54,929 bases of DNA. Source: Clostridia bacterium (GTDB taxonomy: Bacteria; Bacillota; Clostridia; Oscillospirales; Acutalibacteraceae). Position 1 is the stretch's first letter. Each line of letters opens with the position of its first letter. The stretch spans positions 1 through 54,929 of the forward strand of contig JAFSDL010000055.1 in the NCBI GenBank assembly GCA_017436285.1. The letters are read 5' to 3'. A program made the position numbers and the translations under genes. Positions 8,122-15,402 of the stretch are shown piece by piece. A model generated the notes under the pieces. That model was not told where the DNA came from. It saw only the letters and a program-made list of their open reading frames with translations, and made no database searches.

Positions 8122-9087
8122 TTATTTATTTCTCTGTCGTATATCTGTTCCGAAAAACTGAATTATTTCAAAGGCATTAAGCCTTGATGCAACTCTTTCG
8201 CCGTATCTTTCTTCAAAAGCTGTCTTATCAAGATTTGAAATGAGTATCATAGGCTTGCCCATCAAAACCGCATCATCAATAATTTCATTTATTGCCGCTG
8301 TGCCAAAGGGAGTTTCAAACTCTGCACCCAAATCATCTATAATAACAAGGTCGTTTCTGCTCAGCTCTTCATTCAAATCCGTATCGCCTTTGCCGAAATG
8401 CTCGTTATTAAGCTGTTTTATAACTTTTCTTGCAGAAGAATAATAAACACTGTATCCATTAGCAGTAACAACATTGAAAATTGCAAGTGCAAGGTGGGTT
8501 TTGCCTAAGCCTGTTCCGCCACTGAAGAAAAGGCTTGAGCTGTCAGGTCCGAAATTTTCCGCATAATTCTTAAGCATTCCGAAAACTCCGCCCATAATCT
8601 CACGATGAGAAAAACCTAAATCAGCATCCTTTATGGCACTGTAATACTCAAGATTAAATGTATCAAATGTTGATTTTGCAAGTATCGGACTGCAGGAAAG
8701 CCCTTCAACAGAAAGCTTTTGCAAAAGAGCAAGATGACATTCACAAAGCTTACCATTAAAAATTCCGCTATCATTACATTTTTTGCAAGTATAGGGAACA
8801 TCAAGATAATCTGCAGGGTAGCCATTTTTCACTAAAAGCTCTTTTTTTCTTGCCTGTGCTTCTAAATTTGTTTTTGCAACCTCTGATATATTAACTGATT
8901 TTCCGCCTGAACCAACACTTCTGATTACTTCAAGAGCTGAAAATTTCATAATATTTTCAATATCTATAAGCTCGGGGTATTTTTCTGCAAACTGTTTTCG
9001 GCGCATCTCAGCAAGCTCTTCAGCACGAACTCTTCTTGCTTTAAGCTCTGCTTCTGCTTTCGAATATATTATTTCAGAATATTTCAT
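8122..9087 (-). CDS. dnaC: DnaC/DnaI-type helicase loader
   Basis: This 321-residue AAA+ ATPase has an N-terminal region with a CKKC (101-104) and CEC (115-117) cysteine cluster that probably binds zinc, then Walker A GGTGLGKT (190-197) and a Walker B LVIIDDLG with a following GAE. It resembles the DnaC/DnaI loaders that place replicative helicase on DNA. Its ATG overlaps the dnaD stop by 4 nt, indicating translational coupling. Gut Clostridia commonly carry a DnaD-DnaC pair. Confidence 0.88.
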   Translation of the reverse strand: MKYSEIIYSKAEAELKARRVRAEELAEMRRKQFAEKYPELIDIENIMKFSALEVIRSVGSGGKSVNISEVAKTNLEAQARKKELLVKNGYPADYLDVPYTCKKCNDSGIFNGKLCECHLALLQKLSVEGLSCSPILAKSTFDTFNLEYYSAIKDADLGFSHREIMGGVFGMLKNYAENFGPDSSSLFFSGGTGLGKTHLALAIFNVVTANGYSVYYSSARKVIKQLNNEHFGKGDTDLNEELSRNDLVIIDDLGAEFETPFGTAAINEIIDDAVLMGKPMILISNLDKTAFEERYGERVASRLNAFEIIQFFGTDIRQRNK

Positions 9088-10079
9088 TTATTCTCCTCCC
9101 CGTCTGCATATTTTTTAATCCAATCAAGAACACTGTTTTTGCCTATTTCTTCTGTTTCGTATGTTTTCTTTATTTCCTTTGGTAAGGATTTTTTTTGTTT
9201 TTGCTGAATTTGTTCGGAACTTTGAATACCTGACTGAACATATTTCTTCAGTAACTTATTTGTATCGCTTAAAATCCTTCTGCTTTCTTCTAAAGCGAAT
9301 ATTATCAGTTCTTCTGAGCATTCCCAATCAACTGCCCAAGTACGCAAGAACTTTGAAATTCTGGCTGTAGGAACATCTCCTGAAAATTCAGCAACATCTT
9401 TAACTGCATTAAATGTTTTTGTGATTTTTTCGAGAGCAAGAAGCTCTTGTTCAACAAGGTCAAGAGAATCAATCCCTCTTTTTGCCCAATCCTCTGCCCT
9501 GTTTTTTATTGCTGAGGATGATGTTTTTCCCTCGCACTTCTGATGCTGTAAAAGTGTAATTATAACCTCCGGCGGGAAACCATAATAGTCATATATCATC
9601 AAAATAAGTGCTTGTGTATCATACCCGAAGGTTCCAAGAATGCTCTGCGCCTCTTTATAAATCACTTCAAGCTCAGGACTTTCGGACAAACGTTGTGCTA
9701 TTTCTCTTTGAGTTGGTTTTTTTACAGGAAGCGCTTTTATTTTTTTTGTTTCGTTTTTCGTTGAATCTATTTTATATTCTTTTATAGCAGAAAGCTTAGC
9801 ATTTCCTATTGTAGATTTAAAAGCATCATCAGAAATCTTCTCTCCGGTAATCTCTATCACGCCATTGTTTTCCCAAAAAACAAGACAATCACAAACATCG
9901 CTTTCGCTGAGACCGGTGCACATTCCTATTTGCCTTGCATCTGCCGTACCATCAGGATTTCTTAAAATAAACAACAAAACTTTAAAACTTGCCGCAGGGG
10001 CAAGTTTTAAATGTTTGTCTATTAACTCTGTAGGCACAGCAACTGCACCATTTAAATAATCACATTTTATTTTAATCAT
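9084..10079 (-). CDS. DnaD-domain replication initiation protein
   Basis: This 331-residue protein has an N-terminal winged-helix-like region (about 1-90), then two DnaB_2/DDBH2 modules, the first containing YYGFPPEVI and the NRAEDWAKRGI helix (about 140-215), the second at about 220-290. In Firmicutes such proteins remodel origin DNA and recruit the helicase loader encoded just downstream (4-nt overlap). Its ATG shares one base with the stop of the upstream surface-protein gene (TAATG), so it is translationally coupled to that gene. Confidence 0.87.
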   Translation of the reverse strand: MIKIKCDYLNGAVAVPTELIDKHLKLAPAASFKVLLFILRNPDGTADARQIGMCTGLSESDVCDCLVFWENNGVIEITGEKISDDAFKSTIGNAKLSAIKEYKIDSTKNETKKIKALPVKKPTQREIAQRLSESPELEVIYKEAQSILGTFGYDTQALILMIYDYYGFPPEVIITLLQHQKCEGKTSSSAIKNRAEDWAKRGIDSLDLVEQELLALEKITKTFNAVKDVAEFSGDVPTARISKFLRTWAVDWECSEELIIFALEESRRILSDTNKLLKKYVQSGIQSSEQIQQKQKKSLPKEIKKTYETEEIGKNSVLDWIKKYADGEENK

Positions 10080-12325
10080 TATTTGGGAAATTTCACAATA
10101 ACGCCAACAGTTTTATCTGTTACATACTGTGCAATACCTTTCATATCTATATCTTTAGAAAGTGTTTTTCCTGCAACCAAATATCCGCCATCTTCCGCAA
10201 GACAAATTGCATTGGCGCTTTCGCTCTTTGTTCCGCCAAATGAACGTGCCCAGGAAAGGTCACCATATTTATTAAATGAAGCTATAACAATATCATTTCC
10301 ACCACGGGTTGTTACACCCTTAAGGTCGCGTGAAGATGAGTTGCTGGAACCTGCAGCAATAAATGAACCGTCCTCTGTTTCTACAACACATGTTAAATCA
10401 TCATTATTCTGTCCACGGAAAACTTTTGCAAACGCAAGGCCAAAATCTGCATTGTATTTTATAATATATGCATCATATCCTCCGCGAGAAGCTAAATCTG
10501 AAACAAACATACTATCTGTTGAACCGGCATCAGAGGAATTCGAACGACCTACCACTACAATGCCGCCATCTTTACAAGCTGTTATTCCGCTAAATATTTC
10601 GTTTCCGCTACCTGCAATAGAACGCGCTTCAACATATTTACCGTTACTTGTATATTTAAGAACACAGCTGTCCGCTTGACCTAAATTTTTAAAGAATTCA
10701 TTTGTATAGAAATTGCCTACACAATAGATATTACCATCTGCACTTTCTGCAACGCCGGTTAAGGAATCTTTGTTTCCGCCGATAATATCCTTCCATACAA
10801 CAGCACCATCAGCATTAAACTTTACAATTGCTGCTGCGGATTCGAACCTGGGTTTGCCGAAGCCTGCTGCATCTTTATCGTTGTTACCGACAGATCCAAC
10901 CGCAACAACGCCTCCATCACTTGTCAGTGTTGCAGCTTCAAAAAGGTCAACTGTACTTGTTCCAAAAGTGCTCACCCAAAGTTGCTCACCTTTTTTATCG
11001 AATTTAAATACAGCCCCGTCATAGTAGCCTTTGCCTCTTTGATCATTAATATCCTTTCCATAACCAACAGCATAAAAGCCCCCGTTATCAAAAGGAACAA
11101 TTGATGTGATTATAGTAACCCCTCGTTTTGATCCTATTGCTTCTTGCCAAACAACATCGCCATTTTTTGAATATTTAGTAAGAACTGTATATGGAGCCAC
11201 ATATTCTCTTTCTTTAAATTTAGCAAACTGACCATCCGTTGAGTTGGTGACGGTTGATGTGATATAAGAACCATTTTTAAGAGTTGCGATGCTGGAAATG
11301 TAATCAGCTTTGGTTCCGCCTGATGACGCCTTCCATTCAATATCAGCCATTTCCACAACAGCGGGAGAAGATGTAATTTCTACAATGGAGGTAAGAACAT
11401 CACCCTTATTATCAACTGCTGTATTACCCTGACCATCTGTAACAGGAACTGCTGTTGTTCCCACTACACCATTTTCATTTCCGGTTGTGGGGGGAGTGAT
11501 AACTATTTGCTCTGTTACATCTTCACCGTTTTTGTCTGTAACATTTTCGCCATTATCATCTGTAACGGGGATATTTACCGTTACATCATTATATACTATT
11601 GTAGTTTCCTTCTCACCGTTTTCGTCAGTATATTCATGAACCTCTGTTTCGGGAACTACTGTAACCGGTTCGCCTTCCTTATCAGTAACAAGTTCGCCAC
11701 TCGGGTCGGTAACGATAACCGGAACCATAGTAACAGGCTCACCATCCGACTCAGTAACAGTATCACCACTTGGGTCAGTAACAATAACAGGCACCATAGT
11801 AACCGGTTCGCCTTTATTATCAGTAACAGGCTCGCCGCTTGGCTTAGTAACAGGAACAGGAACTACTGTAATAGGGTTACCCTTGGGGTCTGTGACCGCC
11901 TCACCATTTGGCTTGGTAACAACAACAGGCACCATAGTAACCGGTTCACCCTTTTTATCGGTAACTGACTGACCATTTGCATCGGTAACAATAACAGGAA
12001 CCATAGTAACAGGCTCACCACTTGCATCGGTAACAGGCACACCATTGTTATCGGTAATAGTAACGGGATCCATATTTCCGTTTTTTGATTTATCTGTATT
12101 TTTAAGTGCAAGAGCAACAATTATTGCAACAACTATGATTACAATAATTACAGGAATAAGAAGCAAAAGCTTTTTATTTTTTTCTGTAATCTTTTTACCT
12201 TCGGGCTTTTTATCTTTAGCTTTTTTCTCTTTTACATTTTTTTCCGGCTGCTTTTTAGGAACTACGGGAGGAGGAGCAGGTATCTTAATCTCGTTTGAGC
12301 TGTTTGTAGCTTTATTTTCATCCAT
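10079..12325 (-). CDS. Membrane-anchored surface protein: 23-residue repeats plus propeller-like domain
   Basis: This 748-residue protein has a Lys/Pro-rich cytoplasmic N-terminus (1-50), one membrane anchor (about 52-74), and six tandem 23-residue repeats of the form VTDxxGxxVTDxxGEPVTMVPV (90-227). A Thr/Val-rich linker with two related degenerate units follows. The C-terminal half (about 330-748) is built of roughly 55-60-residue modules ending in patterns such as GGxxVVG and VVW(K/Q), like SBBP or PQQ-like beta-propellers. I do not recognise a specific function; an extracellular stalk carrying a propeller is the natural reading. The gene is translationally coupled to dnaD and dnaC, which is unexpected for a surface protein. 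Confidence 0.75.
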   Translation of the reverse strand: MDENKATNSSNEIKIPAPPPVVPKKQPEKNVKEKKAKDKKPEGKKITEKNKKLLLLIPVIIVIIVVAIIVALALKNTDKSKNGNMDPVTITDNNGVPVTDASGEPVTMVPVIVTDANGQSVTDKKGEPVTMVPVVVTKPNGEAVTDPKGNPITVVPVPVTKPSGEPVTDNKGEPVTMVPVIVTDPSGDTVTESDGEPVTMVPVIVTDPSGELVTDKEGEPVTVVPETEVHEYTDENGEKETTIVYNDVTVNIPVTDDNGENVTDKNGEDVTEQIVITPPTTGNENGVVGTTAVPVTDGQGNTAVDNKGDVLTSIVEITSSPAVVEMADIEWKASSGGTKADYISSIATLKNGSYITSTVTNSTDGQFAKFKEREYVAPYTVLTKYSKNGDVVWQEAIGSKRGVTIITSIVPFDNGGFYAVGYGKDINDQRGKGYYDGAVFKFDKKGEQLWVSTFGTSTVDLFEAATLTSDGGVVAVGSVGNNDKDAAGFGKPRFESAAAIVKFNADGAVVWKDIIGGNKDSLTGVAESADGNIYCVGNFYTNEFFKNLGQADSCVLKYTSNGKYVEARSIAGSGNEIFSGITACKDGGIVVVGRSNSSDAGSTDSMFVSDLASRGGYDAYIIKYNADFGLAFAKVFRGQNNDDLTCVVETEDGSFIAAGSSNSSSRDLKGVTTRGGNDIVIASFNKYGDLSWARSFGGTKSESANAICLAEDGGYLVAGKTLSKDIDMKGIAQYVTDKTVGVIVKFPK
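11645..12058 (-). repeat. 69-bp tandem repeat, six units, in surface-protein gene
   Basis: Exactly 414 bp encode six 23-residue units. DNA-level similarity is high in parts, for example recurrent GGAACCATAGTAACAGG-like words on the plus strand. Such repeats can change copy number by slippage and may be collapsed in assemblies. Confidence 0.85.
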
Positions 12326-12529
12326 ATTATGTAGACCTCCATAGGTAATGTGTAAAAATCATTTTATAACAACAGAGCATAAATACTCATTGTGGATTTA
12401 TTCTACCACACAAGCTCAAAATTTTCAATGAAAAAACTATAAATTAAAATATTCGTTACATATTATATAAAAACCTGGACAATTTATTATGTAATATCAA
12501 TAATCTTTGCATTTTACTCAAAAAAATCG

Positions 12530-12558
12530 TTGAAAACAAGAATTTTATGTGCTAAAAT
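12530..12558 (+). promoter_or_regulatory. Promoter of EF-G-like gene
   Basis: A -35 TTGAAA (12530-12535), a 17-bp spacer and a -10 TAAAAT (12553-12558). The rest of the 332-bp gap (12326-12529) is AT-rich and must hold the surface-protein promoter, but I see no convincing consensus there. Confidence 0.65.
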
Positions 12559-12657
12559 ACCAAATATAAGTTGCCATAGTGTTTGTTAATATCTTGGTAG
12601 CATTATTTTACAATTTCAATCAGAGAGAAATCTCTGCTCGTTTTAGGAGGAATTTAT

Positions 12658-14700
12658 TTGAAAGCTTATGCTAAAGAAAACATCAGAAACGTGACCATTG
12701 CGGGTCACGGTGCAAGAGGTAAAACAACTCTTGCAGAAGCAATGCTCTACATAGCAGGTGCTTCAGACAGACTCGGCAGAGTTGCAGACGGTAACACTGT
12801 TCTCGACTTTGACGCTGAAGAAAAGAAGAGAAACGTTTCAATTTCTTCCGCTATGGCATGTATTGAATGGCGCGACAGAAAGGTTAATATTATTGACACT
12901 CCCGGTCTTTTTGACTTTGAAGGTGCAAGAAGCGAGGGTATCCGCGCTGCTGAAACTGCAATTATCGTTCTTTCCTGCGGTCACAATGTTGACGTTGGTG
13001 CAGAAAAAACCTTGCGTATAGCAGGCAGAAAGGGTCTTTCAAAGTTTATTGCTGTTTCAAAATGCGATGGTGAAAACCGCGACTTCTATAAAACTCTCGG
13101 CGATTTACAGGATAAATACGGCACAGCTATCTGCCCCGTTGTTGTTCCCTATGTTGTTAACGGTGTTGTTGACTGTTATGTAAACTTCCTTCTGAACAAA
13201 GCCTTCAAATATGACGGAACAAAGGCTACTGAGGTTGCAATTCCTCAGGATGCACATATTGAAGAAATTTACAACGCTTTCGTTGAAGCTGTTGCTTCTG
13301 CAGACGAAGACCTTATGATGAAATTCTTCGAAGGTGAAGAATTCACTCACGATGAAAAGGTTGCAGGTCTTTCTCAGGGTGTTGCAGATGGTACTGTTAT
13401 CCCCGTTTATGCTTGCTCAGGTTACACAGGTGAGGCTGTTGACCTTCTTCTTAATGGTATTACAAAGCTTGCTCCCTCTCCCAAGGGTGAAGGTGATATT
13501 GCCTGCGATGCAAACGGACCTCTTGCTGCAATCTGCTTCAAGACAGTTGCTGACCCCTTCGTTGGTAAAATGTCCTTCTTCAAGGTTGTTTCAGGTAAAA
13601 TCACTTCTGCTACAAAGGCTTACAATGCTCGCACAGAAGAAGAAGAGAAAATGGGTAAAATCGTTTTCGTTAAGGGCGCAAAGCAAGAAGATGCTACTGA
13701 AATCGTTGCAGGTGATATCGGTGTTGTTACAAAGCTTTCAGGCTTCAAAACAGGCGACACAATGTGCGATGCAAAGAACCCCGTAGAGCTTGCAGGCGTT
13801 GACTTCCCTGCTCCCTGCTATTCAATGGCAGTTAACGTTGTTAAGAAGGGCGAAGAGGATAAGGTTGCTTCCGGTCTTCATAAATTAGCAGAAGAAGACG
13901 GCTCAATGGATTTCTACACCAATAAAGAAACAAAAGAACAGGTTGTATCAGGTCTTGGCGAACAGCATCTTGAAAGCATCGTTTCCAAGCTTAAAAATAA
14001 ATACGGTGTTGAGGTTACTCTTACTGCACCCCGCGTTGCTTACAGAGAAACAATCCGTAAAACTGTTGATAAACAGGGACGCCATAAGAAGCAATCCGGC
14101 GGTCACGGTCAGTTCGGTGATGTTTGGATTCGTTTTGAACCCTATATGGGCGAAGAAGAATTCGTATTCAACTCAGACGAGGTTGTTGGTGGCGCAGTTC
14201 CTAAAAACTTCTTCCCTGCTGTTGAAAAAGGCTTACGTGAATGCGTAGCATCAGGTCTTATTGCAGGTTACCCGATGGTTGGCATCAAGGCTTGTCTCCA
14301 CGATGGTTCTTATCACCCCGTTGACTCCTCTGAAATGGCATTCAAGATGGCTGCAAGAATCGCCTTTAAGGCTGCAGTACCTGAAGCAGCTCCCACAATT
14401 CTTGAGCCTATCGGAACTCTTAAGGCTTATATTCCTGATAAGGATTTGGGCGACATAATGGGTGACGTTAACAAACGACGTGGTAGAGTTTTAGGTATGG
14501 GTCCTGCTGAAGAAACAGGTACTCAGGAGCTTATTGCCGAGGTTCCAATGGCTGAAATGAGCGACTTTGCTATCACTCTTCGCTCCGTAACAGCAGGCAG
14601 AGGTTCATTCACTCTTGAATTTGCTCGTTACGAAGATGCTCCCAACAATATCGCAGAAAAGGTTATTGCAGAAGCAAAGCTTGCTGACGATGATGAATAA
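12658..14700 (+). CDS. EF-G-like translation GTPase paralogue (FusA family)
   Basis: This 680-residue protein has the full five-domain EF-G layout and starts at TTG with TAGGAGG upstream. G1 is GHGARGKT (16-23). Key positions differ from canonical EF-G: the G3 motif is DTPGLFDF (81-88), with Leu85 in place of the catalytic histidine of DTPGHVDF; G4 is SKCD (135-138) rather than NKxD; switch I reads RNVSISS rather than RGITI. These changes are typical of the EF-G-like paralogues of Firmicutes rather than the main fusA, which is expected elsewhere with rpsL/rpsG/tuf. The role is not established; ribosome rescue, recycling or a regulatory function are possible. Confidence 0.85.
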   Translation: MKAYAKENIRNVTIAGHGARGKTTLAEAMLYIAGASDRLGRVADGNTVLDFDAEEKKRNVSISSAMACIEWRDRKVNIIDTPGLFDFEGARSEGIRAAETAIIVLSCGHNVDVGAEKTLRIAGRKGLSKFIAVSKCDGENRDFYKTLGDLQDKYGTAICPVVVPYVVNGVVDCYVNFLLNKAFKYDGTKATEVAIPQDAHIEEIYNAFVEAVASADEDLMMKFFEGEEFTHDEKVAGLSQGVADGTVIPVYACSGYTGEAVDLLLNGITKLAPSPKGEGDIACDANGPLAAICFKTVADPFVGKMSFFKVVSGKITSATKAYNARTEEEEKMGKIVFVKGAKQEDATEIVAGDIGVVTKLSGFKTGDTMCDAKNPVELAGVDFPAPCYSMAVNVVKKGEEDKVASGLHKLAEEDGSMDFYTNKETKEQVVSGLGEQHLESIVSKLKNKYGVEVTLTAPRVAYRETIRKTVDKQGRHKKQSGGHGQFGDVWIRFEPYMGEEEFVFNSDEVVGGAVPKNFFPAVEKGLRECVASGLIAGYPMVGIKACLHDGSYHPVDSSEMAFKMAARIAFKAAVPEAAPTILEPIGTLKAYIPDKDLGDIMGDVNKRRGRVLGMGPAEETGTQELIAEVPMAEMSDFAITLRSVTAGRGSFTLEFARYEDAPNNIAEKVIAEAKLADDDE

Positions 14701-14705
14701 GATAC

Positions 14706-14737
14706 AAAAAAGCCTTCCGTAACGGAAGGCTTTTTTA
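14706..14737 (+). terminator. Terminator after EF-G-like gene
   Basis: Stem AGCCTTCCG / CGGAAGGCT with a 3-nt loop, A6 before and T6 after, 6 nt past the stop. Confidence 0.92.
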
Positions 14738-14740
14738 GAT

Positions 14741-14768
14741 GCCAGCTACCAGTCGCCAGATGCCAGTT
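14741..14768. repeat. Heptamer repeat, GCCAGNT type
   Basis: Four units in exact 7-bp register, GCCAGCT, ACCAGTC, GCCAGAT, GCCAGTT, start 3 nt after the terminator T-tract. The sequence differs from the other heptamer arrays but the period and location are the same. No core sequence follows. Confidence 0.7.
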
Positions 14769-14784
14769 TAAGAATTTGCAATCA

Positions 14785-15057
14785 TTAATCTTTATCCTCT
14801 GAAATTTTATATTTATAAATAGAATAAGGTAAAATAAATATTCTCCACAACAAATAAATAAATTTGTATATTAAAATAAAAGGTAACAAAATGCATTTAT
14901 ATTTCTGTAAATAGTAACTTTTTCGTTCAACTATAATTGTGTGCTTCATTTCCTCACAATTTTCGCATAAATTCAAATTTTCTGACATAATATATCTTTT
15001 CTCTGAATGATTTGTTTCATTTAAGTTATTCCAACAATCCAAACAAATTTCTGCCAC
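14785..15057 (-). CDS. Small zinc-ribbon membrane protein
   Basis: This protein of about 90 residues begins (M)AEICLDCWN with a first CxxC, has a second CENCEE CxxC pair about 30 residues on, then a hydrophobic segment (YKCILLPFILIYKFIYLLW) and a basic tail. I chose the GTG at 15057 because GGGGTG lies about 6 nt upstream and the protein then starts at the first CxxC; the longer reading to 15087 lacks such a site. It resembles small uncharacterised proteins seen across gut Clostridia. It is divergent from an XRE regulator (82-nt gap). Function unknown. Confidence 0.6.
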   Translation of the reverse strand: MAEICLDCWNNLNETNHSEKRYIMSENLNLCENCEEMKHTIIVERKSYYLQKYKCILLPFILIYKFIYLLWRIFILPYSIYKYKISEDKD

Positions 15058-15139
15058 TATTATCACCCCAACAATATTATAGGTCAATTACACCCTAATT
15101 TCAATAGGGAAAATTGCCATAATATTAGTGGTGATTATG

Positions 15140-15361
15140 ATGAACAGAATAAAGGAACTGCGTAAAGAACGTGGGTATACACAAATAAAAATTCAAATGT
15201 TAACCGGAATAGACCAGAGCGATTATTCAAAAATTGAAAGTGGTAAGCGCCACCTTACATTTGAACAGTGTCGGAAATTAGCAATTGCTCTTAACACCAG
15301 TATGGATTATTTAGCCGGTTTAACTGATGAAAAAGATCCTTACAAAAGAAATAACTTTTAA
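15140..15361 (+). CDS. Small XRE-family HTH regulator
   Basis: This 73-residue cytoplasmic protein is almost only a Cro/C1-type helix-turn-helix (about 3-62): IKELRKERGYTQ, then LTGIDQSDYSKIESGKR as the recognition region, then LAIALNTSMDYLAG. I chose the ATG at 15140, with GGTGAT about 5 nt upstream; ATG 15137 and GTG 15128 are in frame but poorly spaced. It is divergent from the zinc-ribbon membrane gene and may regulate it. Confidence 0.85.
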   Translation: MNRIKELRKERGYTQIKIQMLTGIDQSDYSKIESGKRHLTFEQCRKLAIALNTSMDYLAGLTDEKDPYKRNNF

Positions 15362-15364
15362 TAT

Positions 15365-15402
15365 AAAAATGATTGGCTTTCCTAAGAAAGCCAATCATTT
15401 TT
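15365..15402. terminator. Bidirectional terminator
   Basis: A perfect stem of 17 bp (15365-15381 / 15386-15402, core ATGATTGGCTTTC) has A5 and T5 flanks between the convergent XRE and symporter genes. Confidence 0.92.

Noticed and set aside
10083-12344. Long plus-strand frames opposite the surface-protein gene
   Set aside because: They are antisense shadows of its repeats; the minus frame has the ribosome binding site, membrane anchor and coupling to dnaD.
12380-12410. TGTGGATTT as a DnaA box upstream of the surface-protein gene
   Set aside because: Two mismatches from consensus, single copy, 23 kb from the inferred origin.
15058-15087. Longer start for the zinc-ribbon protein
   Set aside because: The extra ten codons include the likely ribosome binding site GGGGTG; the GTG at 15057 puts the first CxxC at the usual place.
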